Origin: Axinella damicornis
Lineage: Eukaryota > Porifera > Demospongiae > Axinellida > Axinellidae
Assembly (NCBI GenBank): GCA_963931865.1
Contig: OZ007513.1
Coordinates: forward strand, 9,839,412 to 9,903,411
Direction of reading: 5' to 3'
Length of the DNA: 64,000 bases
Numbering within the stretch: position 1 is the first letter of the stretch; each line of letters begins with the position of its first letter. The position numbers were made by a program, and so were the translations under genes. Positions 9,195 to 21,622 of the stretch are shown one piece after another. Below the pieces are notes generated by a model. It saw nothing but the letters and a program-made list of their open reading frames with translations. It was not told where the DNA came from and made no database searches.

Positions 9195-10899
9195 GGGACC
9201 CTTGCACCATGGATAATTTGTTCAACCTCTTCATCAATGGCCTAATTGAAGAGATAAAGAAGCTTGGCTTAGGAGTAAAGTGTGGCGAAATCATCCTAGC
9301 CCTCCTCGTGTTTGCTGATGATATTGCCCTCATGGCTGAAACGGAAGAGGACCTCCAGCGCATGCTCCGGCAATGCACTTGACTCCTGGTGTGGATGTTG
9401 GCTACTCCACATAAATATTAGCAAAACAAAAATTGTTCACTTCAGGCAGAAGTCCCAGCCAAGAACCTCTTTTGAATTCAAATGCGGCCCTTCAAAGATA
9501 GAAGTTGTACCTTCATACAAATACCTTGGAATCTGGCTTGATGAACACCTGGATTTCCAAAGCTGTGCTACTGCACTTACTGATTCTGCTAGAAAAGCTT
9601 TGGGTCTCCTTATATCCAAATCAAAGCAATTTGGTAATTTCCCATTTGAAGCCTTCAGCTCACTATATGAATCACTAGTAATACCTAGGATGGACTATGG
9701 GGCGGGTGTCTGTAGTCTCGTGCCCAGCCGGAAACGTGTACGGAATATCCGTCTGGTGACTTTCAGCAACATTCTCGGTCTTCATCGAATATTCATAGCT
9801 CAGCTAACCGCCTGAAACCGGACAGAACCGGAAGTCTTACACATGAAATGATACACGTAATTGCAAGAGAAATTAGAATTTTCTACAACTTCTCGCTCCT
9901 AATAAAGACAAAATTGAATTCTCTACGATTTCATTGGCAGTCTGAAATTCCTGCCTAGAAAGTATGAATTTTTAATGAAGACCGAGGCTTCTGCGCAAAA
10001 GTCGCCAGACCCTCTTTCCCGCGAGGGGTGGGGTCTGGGCACGAGACTAGTGTCTGGGGCTTCAAAACCTTCCCCAAGTTTCAAACCCTTCAGAACAAGG
10101 CAATTAGACACATAATGGGTGTTGGTAAAAATTGTCCAGTGGATCTCCTGGAGGGTGACTCGGGATGGATCCCAGTCTCGTGTAGACACCAGTTCGAGAG
10201 GCTTAAACTTTGGTACCGCCTCGCTACAATGGATGGTAGTCGGCTTACTAATAAGATTTTTAACTGGTCATTAGCACTAGCCAATAAGGGCAAATCCTCC
10301 TGGTGTTTCCATGTTAAGAAGTTACTTACCCACATTAACCTTGGCCATTTAAACCCAGACAATGTAACAAGCCTAGCTATCTGCTAGGGAGTTTCAAACC
10401 ATAATACTGATAGGGCTAATTGTAACTGGAAAGTGCGTATCTGGAATCCAAATGCCTATAGTACTGACTCAGGGGGTAGGCTACATAACTATAGGATAAT
10501 AAAACAAAATCCTGGACCTGAGAGCTACATGCGTATAATATCCTCTGCAAGGGACACCGGTGGGTCATGGCTGCCCTCCGTGGGGGTTGCCTCCCACTTC
10601 ATGTCGAGACTGGTCGCTACCGAGCTCCAAAGACCCCATACCACCTCCGGACTTGCAAATTGTGTCTGCTAAATTCTGTGGAAACTGAATTCCATTTCGT
10701 AATGGAGTGCCCTGCTCTAGAAGATCTGAGATATCACTTTTTTAGCTGTTTATCTTATTTGGATGATTCATTTACCCCCCTCCCCCTTATCGACAAATTT
10801 AAATATATTCTTTGTGCGACTAAACATAGTGGTATAATAAGTAAAAATCTATATAACATGTATAAAGCTAGATGTAGGCTCTTAAATACTAAAGTTTAA
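9195..10899 (+). pseudogene. 5'-truncated LINE reverse transcriptase, frameshifted
   Basis: A non-LTR retrotransposon fragment. The RT core shows LFINGLIEEIKKLGLG, then LLVFADDIALMAE (the F-x-DD catalytic motif), SYKYLGIWLDEHLDF and LYESLVIPRMDYGAGV. A frameshift occurs near 9375 and a MITE at 9713-10049 interrupts the gene exactly in the codons for GVWGF. After it the frame resumes as FPKFQTLQNKAIRHIMGVGK. More frameshifts follow near 10390 and 10600. A C-terminal zinc-knuckle-like segment (TCKLCLLNSVETEFHF plus VMECPALEDLR) ends at the stop at 10897-10899. The 3' end near 10990-11010 carries ATTCATTCAT. The architecture suggests an L2/CR1/jockey-group LINE; the clade is not settled. It is not functional. 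Confidence 0.85.
9713..10049. mobile_element. TAGTCTCGTGCCCAG MITE inserted in LINE
   Basis: 337 bp with inverted ends TAGTCTCGTGCCCAG and CTGGGCACGAGACTA. The flanks repeat GTGTCTG (9706-9712 and 10050-10056). Deleting the element plus one repeat restores the LINE reading frame as AGVWGFK, so the boundaries are secure. Confidence 0.92.
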
Positions 10900-12551
10900 T
10901 CGGTTTGTAAATTGTTACCAATCTTTGTACTAGTCAAGTGACTCATAGGCCTAATCAGGCCGGGCATTTTGTAATGCGTGTCACTCAAATAAAATATTTC
11001 ATTCATTCATATAATAATTATATATAATACGTGTATTATATTATCCATGCTTGCACGACTGGGGTCTGAATGTTTGCCCCCCAATAATCGAGTACGAGTC
11101 TGCCACTGTCTGGGCCACTCCGTACACACCGCGGTTCTGGACTCCCAGCCTAGCACCAGGACGCCGGTTCCCGCGATCACCAAAGCTACAAGGATGTTCT
11201 GGGCAAAGCAGTTGGCCTCTGTGATTCCAGTCACGCCCATTCAACGCTCCTGAGGCAGCACACTTCGGTGTCTGACCTGTCACGGAGGGGAGGTTGCTAG
11301 GCTTTTTTTTTGAAGAGGGATCGAGGCTTCTTTGTGGTGTTCTTTTTCTTTATCTTTTTTGGGGCTATATTTGTTGTCCAGGGAGGCTTTATTCTTGCTC
11401 ATGGAGGGAGACCACTATTCTTAATAAAAGCTTCAGCTTCTCTTTAAACTCCACTGTCACTGACCTTGGAAGTAAACTTTCATGCTATGTTTAGGCATCA
11501 CACAAATTCTACTTTCCGTTTGCACTTCAATATACCCCCACAGAAATGATGTGACTCTATATACCCTATAGTTGCTAGAAGTGAAGAGCACCCAACTGAA
11601 CAAAACCATTCCATGTATGCACAGGACACATTAGATAAGTATACATGCAGTGAGTTCAAAGGCATTTTATAGGGGATGATGCTGGCAACGGGTTAAGCTG
11701 AACTCCTGTTAGTCCATTATCCAATGCTGCACACTCGTATATAGCCTCCTAGGGCAGTATTATATATTTCACAAGAGGATTGGAATGTAGGTTCTCTCCT
11801 TCCGCCCCCTTTTTTCTTGGTGGCTATTCACTGATCTAGCTGCTGATATTATCTGATGAGCGGTTTCTATGAAAGAGCCAGCTGCTTGTCGACAAACCTA
11901 TAATTATATTATGGGTGGGATGAAGGTGGTATTCCTTTTCCTATGGAGATCACCGGACTTATAGTGACAAATCCAATTTTAATACACAATCCAAATGTTA
12001 ATCTCCAGTGGAACAGTCGATCGTGCAATAATAGTATACTCAGTTCACCATACCCTCTAAAAGGGCATGGCGTGGAAGCATCTGCGCTGACCTCATTACA
12101 TACACTCGGCATACAGTATTCGAGCACTTAACAGTCTTCCAGGTGTAGCTACAAGTACACATGTAGATAGGAGTTGGTAAGGGGAACTTGGATTAGTCTC
12201 ACAAAGCCAGAATTAATAAGGTCGGGCCACGCGATACAGAGCTTGTATGGAGAAGGACACACTGATCTTGCAAAGTGTTCACCATTTGCTTACGAGATGA
12301 TTACAGACTAAACATGGATCAGGGAGCATACTTGTCAGTGTGTGTGCACGTGTGTTGTGTGTGCTACACAAGGACTTCCTGTGAAAGAGCTTTACATCAA
12401 CATACTTATGCAGCCCATAACATAACGTGGAGAGAATAATTACCACAATTGTGATATACAACAAACAAATAAATAACCTAATAACAATAGGAAATTATTC
12501 ATAATAACAGTGCAAATTACAAATCCGCAGTATTAAGGAGATTTGCACAAT
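10900..12551. other. LINE 3' tail, then intergenic
   Basis: 10900-11015 is the LINE 3' UTR with AATAAAATA and an ATTC tail. Beyond it no gene was recognised; small ORFs at 11007-11283 and 11909-12131 look random. Downstream of the transporter stop (below 12552) it should hold that gene's 3' UTR; possible AATAAA-like signals read on the minus strand at 12465-12500. Confidence 0.35.
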
Positions 12552-15500
12552 CTATGTTTCTTCGTTAATGTTTACTGGAGCACGTGCGTTATAGGGTCTC
12601 ATTTTGCTGTTCCAAATGCCGTAGAATCCATATATTAACAAACCAATCACAAGCCAAACCCCAACCCGGATCCAAGAATCTGGATTCAAGCCTGCTAGCA
12701 TGTACATGTTGATACCGATGCCAATACAGGGAACGAGGGGAACTAGGGGGCACTTGAACCCTTTCGGCACACTGTAAACGGGCAGGAAACAAAGCGGTAT
12801 CACCAGCACCAAAGTGACAGCTCCAAAACCACCTGCCACATATATTGGAAGTCCCCTTTCAAATGCGGTTGCACAAATGAAAGCCATGATCACAAATGCC
12901 GCAACGATCAGGACAGGGACGTATGGACGGCTTCCACCTTTGTACCGCAAAACAAGCACTCCAGCACAGACCAGGTTGAATGCCAGCAGTGTTCCGATGG
13001 ATATAGCATCAGCTAGAACATTTAAGGGCATAACAAATGCGATCACGGCTGTGAGTACTCCGGTGATCAGAGTTCCAATAAATGGAATTTCAGTCTTCGT
13101 GGTCCACTGGAAGAAGGGAAACAGCAAACCCTGCAGGAGGGGTATGGTGTGGAGAGAGTGTCTATCACTGAACGTCACAAACAAAACTCAGACAGCATAA
13201 CATTAGCCTCGTTCCCAGGCCTACCCCGTTTTTTCTGTTCTTCGGTTTCCGTTGACAATAATACACGGATGCGGAAGGGCGACGAAAAACGTGGAAGGCC
13301 TGGTACGATTCATCACGTGAGTGATGTCAGGTGGACGCAAGGGTGGACGTAGGGGGGGCGGGGCCCGTAGTCGTTTCAGCAGATCCTGAAGGCTGTTCAT
13401 CAGGTGCGGCCCAACCGCAAATAAGTTTAAAAAGCGCCCAAGAAGTTGTGTAGATCGTCTGCGAGTCCCGACTAGCCGCGGAGCGTTCGAACCGAGCCGA
13501 CTGGATGATGAACAGCCTTCAGGATCTGCTGAAACGACTACAGGCCCCGCCCTCCCTACGTCCACCCTTGTGTCCACCTGACGTCACTCACGTGATGAAT
13601 TGTACCAGGCCTTCCGCGTTTTTCGCCGCCCTTCCCCATCCGTGTATTATTGTCAACGGAAACCGAAGAACAGAAAAACGGGGTAGGCCTGGGAACAGGC
13701 TAGTGTAACATAGTGTGTGGGTGCTTGAAAAGCACAGCCACAGCAGTGTACACATGGTACATGAGTTCCTATGGCAACTGTGTGTTGTTCTAACTGTCAA
13801 AACACAATTGACACCTCAGGGGTCTAGGGTGAATGTGATTTGTACCCTTCATGCAGGTTTATGCACAGATTATATACAAGGGCCCGAATGAATTAGTCGA
13901 CTAATTGAACTGATTCAGAACTAAGGCTGTTGACCAATTCTTGTGTGCTGATTAGACGCTGCAAATGCGCAATTCATTTCACAAGATGGCTGAGAGCTCT
14001 GCTAGTTCTAACCTAGGTGCCACACAGTAATTAATCGGTCCAGCAGTAGCCAGGTCTGCCGGACCTGTTCCAACACAGGAACTGTGAGTCAAGCTGGCCA
14101 AAGCTGTCTAGCATTTTCAAACTTCCTGTTTAGTACATGCCCTCAATACATCAATCTAGTCATGTCAGCTATTAGCCAGTTAGTCAACTAGTGAAATTCC
14201 CTAGTCATTCAAGCCCTGGTTACTGCACTCAGGTTACAAACCCCATACACATGACCCTATAGATATACATGGCACAACAATTCTGTGACCCTCTCTGGGA
14301 AAATTGACCATCTGGGATAAAGAATTTACGTTATGTGAATTTAATGTTCTAATTAGCGCTCATGGCGAATGAACGCGTAGCGTAGGACTTCCGCTCTGTA
14401 ACTTAAGATTAGAGAGTACGCATACGAGTGCTATCATTAAAGTCCTACAGGATTTACTAATTTGCTGCTCGTGCAATCAAAATAGACAAAATGTCATGCG
14501 TATTGACAACATCTAAAAGCATAATTATCTCTAGAATGGTAAGTCATTTGAAAGACAAGAGTACCCCTATGATCAGCAATGAATGGGCTCTCTGGTGGTG
14601 TAAAAGTACCAGACGATCGGTTTTCCCTTATTAGTGCATATTCTAACTACAGTAGCAAAAGTGAGTTCATATGACAGTTATAAATACTTACATCTCGAGC
14701 CATTGTGTAGAATATTCTCGGCTGACCCAGTAGGCCGGTAAATGTTGCAGTAGTAAGTCCAAACAATGAACCAAACGAAATCACCTTTGCAGCCCAATCC
14801 AGTTCAATTTCTTCCAGTGCATAAGCAAGGGGGGCTTTATGAGAAGCAAGAGCCGTGAAGGGGACGATGCCTGTTGCCACGAGAGACACTCCAACGTAAA
14901 TCACTGCAGCAATACACAGCGAAGCAACGATACCTCTCGGAAGGTTCTTCTGCGGCTCTTTAGTCTCTTCGGCGAGTGAGCTCACCATATCAAAGCCGAT
15001 ATACGAGAAGAAAACAGTTCCAGCGCCTGTGAACAGTGATGCAACTCCATATGGAGCAAAAGAATTGTTGACTACGGTCCAGTTTTTTGGATCCACACTG
15101 GACGCTCCAGTCCCAATAAAGAAAAGAAGAGCGAACACATTCAAAATGGTGATGATCACGTTGAAGGTTGATGAATTTTTGATACCGAACAGCATGACAA
15201 TGGTGCACAGAATGATGATCCCTGCTGCAGCTGGACTGAGAACTGTAAACCCAACGTCGATATTGTTCAGCCAAGGAGGAGAGTACAGTCCCCACTGTGA
15301 CCAAAAATGTGCAAAGTAGTCACCCCATGATCGAGCAACGACAGCAGAACCGATGGCGTACTCCAGTGTCAAGTCCCATCCAATCCTGTATACAGCACAG
15401 ATGGGTCCAGAAACATACATCGCATAACACTGTGCACACTATTAGGTGGTTGGGCGACTTTGAATGAGCCCCACATTAGTGTAGCCTCGTTCCCAGGCTC

Positions 15501-18500
15501 TCAAAGGGAGAAGAGAGCTTGGTAACATTGGGGGGGTTAAACCGTGGACTTTTGCCGTCCGGAACCAACCAGATTGAAAACGAAGAGTAACATTTCAAAT
15601 AGCGTGTGACTGATTTGTAACTCATGCGACAATTACCACAAAAGTAGGAGTGTCCTTTGTTTATCACATGAATGGTATCGCGCCGGAAGTCAACGGTTTG
15701 ACCCCCCCAATGTTACCAGGTTCTCTTCTCCCTTCCGAGAACGAGAGCCTGGGAACGAGGCTAACATTGCTTAGCCTCTGGTTCCTGTAGTAGTCTAAGT
15801 AGGTATTAACCTGAATGCTGGTTTGTGAATAAACTTAAGTGTGACCACAGTACGGATTCCCCACTAGCAAGTGCTGTTAGACCCAGCTCTGCCATCGTAG
15901 TTAGATGCTCCTTCTTGTTATGGGCTCCTGATACTAGGAATACACATGCAAAGTGTCCATGCCTCGCGTACATAGTTTTGTATGCATTTCCTAGTTGCTG
16001 CAAGTTGATTACTGTGGAGCAATTTATAGGATGCACCCCAGTAACTTGTGCATAAACATAGCAATGGAAAGCTGCACAAAATTTCATTTCGATTTTTAGC
16101 TTTAAAAAAACCCAGCTTACATCCAAGCCAGCAGTTCTCCAAATGATGCATATGCATAGGTGTAGGCTGACCCAGCAACGGGAACTCTGGAGGCAAACTC
16201 GGAGTAGGCCAGCGCAGTGAAAACACACGATATAGCTCCGATCAGGTACGATATCAGAATCCCAGGACCTGTAGTAGACAATATATATAGATCAGTCAAA
16301 CTTGGAACGGCTGAAGTCAATACATTCATAAGGCAGGTACACCTTGAGGAAGACCTACCCAGGTCAAAACGTTGTGTGATTAATTAGTGCATCTCGGTCA
16401 TGAACTTTGGCAGATTCTGATTGACCTAGTAGTCGAGCTCAGCAAGCCAGTCGTTGTTCGGCACCCTCCCCACTATGTACGTTTACTCACATTTGTACAG
16501 CAGAATGGAATGATAATGCGTATCTAAGTTGGAACTAATGTCAGGGGTGCTGATTTTAATACTTTCAAGCCGCTGAAGACAAAAATCATAAAATCCATCC
16601 CACCATGTAACTATACCTAAAGTTTATAGCCATGGGAATCCCCAGACTGAACCTCCACTATTCTGGAGAAGCTGTGTCTATACCACACTGTTGTGAGGAC
16701 AAAGGTCAAGAAACTGCAGAACAGAGGGGGGCAAGCTAGGGACAGACTAGTGATGCGCTACCTTCGTACTTCAATTTACTAAATTGAACTCCGTGAAAAT
16801 CGGGGAGCAGCAGCTGAAGCGGATGCAATCGGGGAGCAGTAGATGAGGCGGAGGGGTACAGCAGCAGAGATCAGCCCAGTGCCGGATTGTTCATGAAGTA
16901 GCTGAGCGAGTGAAGCTACTTCTTCATTATGATTTCCTCAGATATGCCTACACAGGCACATCTGCCCATGTGCAGCCATCTATTACCATGAATAATCACA
17001 TGAAAGTCATGTGCTTACAATGACTCTATTTTACATGCACTATCTCAGGCTCATCCTACATTGATCCACCCACATGCCAGCACACATCTCCAAGGCTAGT
17101 ATGTCAAGTTGCTTTGACAACGACACGGTGGTTGATCTCATGAACACCACCACATGACATGCTCAGCTAACAAGACAGAGATGGCAATATGCAGGAAGCA
17201 GGATGTAGTGATAGCAACAGCAATAATGACACTATGACAACCACTACAGAAGTTTCCGGAGTGCTTGCAATTTTCAGGCCAGAATGAAAACCAGAAGTCA
17301 CGTGAATGCAAATTCAAATCGTAAGAGCTCGAGCGCTCTTGATCTCACGGAAAATGGCTTCGTTTGAACCAGGGCGGACAAGCGCTTACAGCAAAGACTT
17401 ACGCCGGGTCCTACAATGGTATTCTGTACACCGATCACCAGTAGATCCACAAGGCTGACTAGTAAGAAGGCACGATTGGGCACTTTGCGGTCGAATCACT
17501 TGCTGAAGCTGTCGAATTAACTTCCTGCAGTACAGCATTCAACTGTGAGTCATAAACCCTGCCTGAGAATGACTGAGTCTGCTTGCCTTTCTACTGTACT
17601 TAGCTCGCATGCATGACAACTTGTGACTACTAGACGCTGATTGGTCAGAGAACTGCTGTCATGTGACTTCCGTTCTACAAATTCAGTTGCAAGATCTTTG
17701 AAAAGTACTGTACAACAAAGGTAATCCAGCACAGTGGTAGTACAGCTTTTCATAGCTAAAATCGCTTAGTGGCAACTAGCCTCGTTCCCAGGCCTCGGTC
17801 CAGATTTTATCTCACAGCTGTGGAGAATGGGAACGAGGCTAAGTGGCACCTGCAATGGCGACAGGTTTTTCTTTCCTAATTGAGACGTGTGAATCCACTG
17901 GCCTCGTTCCCAGGCAGTCTGCCGCTTCGAGTCGCACACGTGACCTTTGAACCCCCATCAAATATTAAAGCGGCAGAAGGCCTGGTACCACTCCTATGTC
18001 ATTTACAAGCAAGGTGGACACGGTTATGAAGCAACTCGACTATACACGTATGCTCCTCTAGTTCATATTGCTACCACCAAGACAGCAACTTGATGCCAAC
18101 TCAGCGCTAACGGGAATACAGCATGCACTATAAACGTTTGACTACTCAGGCGCATCAAGCGCTTGGTAAGACAGCTATTGTAGCTACCTATGCTACTACA
18201 ACCGTACAACAAGGAGTTCCATACCTGACGCCTCCAGCGGTCCACCACGGTAGCGTAAAAGCCACAATAACTCGCTAGGAAACCTGCCGTTAGCCCGTGA
18301 ACTTCTGGCACGTAGCCATTTTACATGAAACCGTGTCCACCTTGCTTGTAAATGACGTAGGAGTGGTACCAGGCCTTCTGCCAGCTTATCTGACAAGGGT
18401 TCAAAGGTCACGTATGCGACTAAAAACGAAGCGGCAGACGGCCTGGGAACGAGGCTATGAATCCACCAGGTCAGTTAATGGGTACAGGGATGAAGGCTAC

Positions 18501-21147
18501 TCAATTAGCGTGCAAAAGATCTACCACAAATAAAATTGCTAAAATCAGCACTCATCAAATCTTGCCAGGAACCTTAGCACAAGACTATCTTGCAGATCTC
18601 AGCTAGTGCTTGTGTGGCAACAGTTAAGTCACACTCAAGACGGGCACTATGCTCCAAGTAGTACATTCTCTAGTAGGCTGACACATGAAAGTGATTAAAG
18701 CAAAGTGATTAGAGCAGTTGCTTCCTGCTTCTTGAATATACTGAAAACCATAATCAGGACTATGAATGCTGCTTTATGACCATGGGCCTCCTGCTTGAAG
18801 TGAGCATGCTCACAGCATGTGCCCTCACCTCAGCATGTGGTCAGCATGAGCTCTCAGCACGAGATCTCAACATGAGATCTCAACACGAGCTCTCAGCACC
18901 AGCTCTTAGCACCAGCTTTCAGCACAAGCTCTCAAGGTCATGTAACCACTGAAGCACTACAAGGCTAATCTGCTTCCATGCTGTGCACATGTACTTCACA
19001 ACCAGATTTTCATTGGCTTCTAGTGACACATATAGCTGAACGGGGTGCCTATATTGACACATGTATCCCACTCTAGTGTAAGTCATAGTCTCATACTGAG
19101 ACCCGTTCATGCACAGTCTTAGCCTTGTTCCCAGGCCTACCCTGTTTTTTCTGTTCTTCAGTTTCCGTTGACAAGGGCGGCGCAAAACGGGGAAGGCCTG
19201 GTACGATTCATCACATGCTTTATGTCAAGTGGACGTAGGGGTGTGTGGCCCAACCGCAAATAAGTTTAAAAACCGCCGACGAAGTTGTGTAGATCGTCTG
19301 AGTCTCGACTAGCCGCAGAGCGTTCGAACCGAGCTGACTGGATGATAGCCTTCAAGAGCCTTAAGGACCTGCTGAAACGACTACGCCCCCCCCCCCCCCC
19401 CCCCCCCCCCCACGTCCACCCTTGTGTCCACCTGACGTCACTCACGTGATGAATCGTACCAGGCTTTCCACGTTTTTCGCCGCCCTTCCGCATCCGTGTA
19501 TTATTGTCAACGGAAACTGAAGAACAGAAAAAACGGGGTAGGCCTGGGAACGAGGTTAGCACAGTCTCACGTCATGCACTACTATACAGCTGATTAGGCA
19601 ATGGCACACAACAATAAGGAAATTCATTGGAAAGCCTTCATTTCGTATAGTCACTGTATACTTCCAGAGTTATTCCAGGAGCTATTCTAGTGCTTTCCTA
19701 GGGTGGGTACACTTTGAGTAATAAATTACGCTGTACAACAACTTGTAGCGAAAATGGGGGAGGGTGTATTTCTGAGCGTGGGTGTATTTTTTAAACAATC
19801 AACAACCATTACAATTCTTGTGGCTTGATCTTAGCACATTTCAGCTACACACAAGCAATCGGTAGCTATAGACCATTTGTTCCTGCACAGGACACTGTGA
19901 GCACGGAGCAACCAGTGCTTGGCTGGATAAGAAACCCTTGAAACACTGTAACCTCAAGGCTTCAAAGTGCACTTGTCTGGGCTATGGCTACTCTCTTGTG
20001 AAAGCACTCCTCCAAGGCAATGGAAGACGGTATACCAGAGATCCTTTCTTGAGCTATTGTACAATCGTATAAATGCAAATTATGCGGACCCCTCTACTGT
20101 GCACAGAACAGTAAAACTTTCGATGAAACAGGAATTAGTATTCAAGGGGTTCATGAAACAGCCAACTTATTTATCACGAAACTGGTCACTCAGTATACAA
20201 GGGGGTGACACTCCCATACGCGCTGTAGTCAGAGCTGCGACCGGGCTTATCAGCGAATCTTGACCCCGTATACTAAGGAAAGGCTGTAGTCGCTACGCAT
20301 TCTTCCGTATAGAGCGGCTGCATTGACGTAACAAAACCACGTGACTGAGTACTTCCGCATGGCAAAAGAACATGGAGTTCAATGGCAGCTGGACGGAAAC
20401 TAGTAGCTCACTTGTACTCGAGGTCGCGTAGCTGCTCGATCTAATCGGCATGGTAACTGCGCTACAGTGATAGTTGACGCAGTAGTACTTCGTAAGTTCC
20501 GAGCGGCTTGCATTTCTGAGATCACTGTAGAAATTGCTGCTTTCTTGCCATGCAGTCTTATGAGAGAAACGGAATATAACGGAGGACGTTTCGGTTGTTT
20601 TACGGCCGGTGACGTCAAACGCAGCCGCTCTATACTATCGGCGGTCAAGCGGTCAACGGCTGAAATACAGCGCAGTCAAACGGTCAAGTGTCTTTTTGCG
20701 ATGCGGCCAAGCGGTCAAGCAGCAAAAATGACGGTCAAGATTTCTTGACCCCGGTCACAGCTCTGACTACGGCGTCAATGGGAGTGTCACCCCCTTGGTA
20801 TAATATTATCACAAATGTCTAATAGCTAACTAGTGCTTACCAGCAATCCCAGCTCCAACTCCTATCAGAGAATAGATACCAGCCCCAACCGTACATCCAA
20901 TGCCATAACCGACAAGATCAATGAAACCAAGCTCTTGTGCCAGTGACTTGCCCTTTTGCTTAGAATCGCGCTCCGACAGAAATCTGTGGATTGGCTTCAC
21001 TGCAGTTAGTGAGTTTGGATGGTAAGCGACTATCAGTTTGTCCACGGTTCGATGGAAGGTGCTGTCATTAGCATGGGGTCTTAAGAGGGGTTGGGTTTCC
21101 TCACTAGCCATCTTCTTGCTTCCTTCCACCGATTCCATCCGTTCCAT
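12552..21147 (-). CDS. cationic amino acid transporter, SLC7 family
   Basis: Four minus-strand exons join in phase: 21147-20841, 16268-16121, 15385-14692 and 13130-12552, giving about 575 residues. All junctions are GT-AG (donors GTAAGC, GTAAGC, GTAAGT). The start ATG at 21147 sits in ACCATGG with an in-frame TGA upstream. The protein is a multi-pass APC-superfamily carrier. TM1 contains GYGIGCTVGAGIYSLIGVG; later hallmarks are SYLIGAISCVFTALAYSEF, GFDMVSSLAEETKEPQKN, MARDGLLFPFF and ISIGTLLAFNLVCAGVL. These match cationic amino acid transporters (SLC7A1-4/14 type), which move arginine and lysine; about 14 membrane segments fit. The cytosolic N-terminus holds EETQPLL, an acidic dileucine signal suggesting endosomal or lysosomal sorting. 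Intron 1 (4.6 kb) and intron 3 (1.6 kb) are filled with MITEs. Substrate and orthology are not resolved. Confidence 0.93.
13204..13702. mobile_element. TAGCCTCGTTCCCAG fold-back MITE, group A
   Basis: 499 bp; arms of about 200 bp pair from TAGCCTCGTTCCCAGGCC to the other end. Each arm contains CACGTGAGTGAYGTCA. Flanks GCATAACAT and GTGTAACAT fit a 9-bp duplication with two changes. It lies in intron 3 of the transporter. A close relative is at 19120-19558. Confidence 0.9.
13800..14691. other. intron 3 sequence, nothing further seen
   Basis: This is the remainder of transporter intron 3 between the MITE and exon 3. No ORF, repeat or RNA gene was recognised. Confidence 0.4.
15482..15763. mobile_element. 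TAGCCTCGTTCCCAG fold-back MITE
   Basis: 282 bp between TAGCCTCGTTCCCAGGC and GCCTGGGAACGAGGCTA. Inverted arms include GGTAACATTGGGGGG and its complement, but the arms have many mismatches. Flanks ACATTAGTG and ACATTGCTT share five bases, a weak target duplication. It lies in intron 2 of the transporter. Confidence 0.82.
16740..16880 (-). repeat. dispersed repeat family R2, inverse copy
   Basis: The minus strand matches the GAGTTCGAGGTTCAGT and CGTCACTAGTCTAGTCCC region of 46900-46990 and 60371-60450. Upstream, CGGGGAGCAGCAGCTGAAG repeats resemble the 29-bp minisatellite at 46717-46886 in inverse orientation. Confidence 0.6.
16881..17776. other. intron 1 sequence, no gene
   Basis: Part of the 4.6-kb intron 1 of the transporter. 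Nothing recognisable apart from short random ORFs. Confidence 0.4.
17777..17841. mobile_element. 65-bp minimal TAGCCTCGTTCCCAG element
   Basis: Bounded by TAGCCTCGTTCCCAGGCC and GGGAACGAGGCTA with almost no interior. Flanks AGTGGCAAC (17768-17776) and AGTGGCACC (17842-17850) form a 9-bp duplication with one change. Confidence 0.9.
17899..18457. mobile_element. TGGCCTCGTTCCCAG fold-back MITE with exact 9-bp TSD
   Basis: 559 bp with arms of about 140 bp (for example GACCTTTGAACCC, AAGCGGCAGA, GGTACCACTCCTA and their complements). Flanks TGAATCCAC at 17890-17898 and 18458-18466 are identical. It lies in transporter intron 1. Confidence 0.92.
18785..18935. repeat. short tandem repeat, AGCTCTCAGCAC type
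   Basis: Imperfect 14-15 bp units (GAGATCTCAACACGAGC, CAGCTCTTAGCACC, CAGCTTTCAGCAC) run in tandem. Confidence 0.75.
19120..19558. mobile_element. group A fold-back MITE with exact 9-bp TSD
   Basis: 439 bp, related along its length to the copy at 13204. Flanks GCACAGTCT at 19111-19119 and 19559-19567 are identical. The interior holds a run of 26 cytosines (19386-19411), and the right arm contains TGACGTCACTCACGTGA. Confidence 0.92.
20194..20802. mobile_element. inverted-repeat element, TATACMAGGGGGTGAC ends
   Basis: The left end TATACAAGGGGGTGACACTC and right end GAGTGTCACCCCCTTGGTATA are inverted, and similarity continues for about 60 bp (GTAGTCAGAGCTG). A TA duplication fits but is not unique. 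The interior near 20640-20740 repeats GCGGTCAAGCGGTCAA. It is unrelated to the CTCGTTCCCAG family and has no ORF of note. It lies in transporter intron 1, close to exon 1. Confidence 0.75.
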
Positions 21148-21473
21148 GGTGTCCCTTGGCAAGATTCATTGGCCATTGGCTTCATGAATTATTCTGGAAG
21201 GACTCGTGACTCGGTTATCGCGTGCGCGTAGTATAATGACAGGGATCTTCCCTATGTTGAATCACCGCTGCGCGCGAGAGATTGATCGAAGGTGCAGAGC
21301 TCAGCGACGTAGGAGAGTCATATTCCCCACCGGTAGTACATATCCACTTGTTGTTATGTGTGCTTTGCTTGAAAACGAAGTGGTTAGGAAGTAGGGGGAC
21401 GGGCTAGCCAAGTGCTGTATGCGCATGCGTGTCTACTGGGGCCAATATCCGTGACCATAGCTAGCTACAAGCA

Positions 21474-21595
21474 TAGATAATAGAACGGTCGCCTAGAAAT
21501 TGACTTAAAAGTGTGAAAAATCCCATGGGTAACCCACACTTTTAAGTCAATTGCTGCACAACCAATAGAACTACGTAGTTCTATTATCTATGATA
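21474..21595. mobile_element. nested hairpin elements
   Basis: The outer arms CATAGATAATAGAAC and GTTCTATTATCTATG enclose an inner 81-bp unit (21488-21568) with GGTCGCCTAGAAATTGACTT at one end and AATTGCTGCACAACC at the other. The inner unit shares both termini and the CCCATGGGTAACCC core with the 2.3-kb element at 56676-58976. Right next to it (21598-21622) is a perfect palindrome with ACACGGAACGTTCCGTGT. Confidence 0.8.
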
Positions 21596-21622
21596 TAAGA
21601 CACGGAACGTTCCGTGTCTGAT

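Noticed and set aside
13221..13708. ORFs of 67-118 codons in both arms of an inverted repeat
   Set aside because: Both arms translate similarly because they are complementary; no protein motif; part of the MITE.
21162..21162. Start of the transporter at the TTG codon upstream of 21147
   Set aside because: The in-frame ATG at 21147 lies in ACCATGG and there is a TGA further upstream; a TTG start is not expected.
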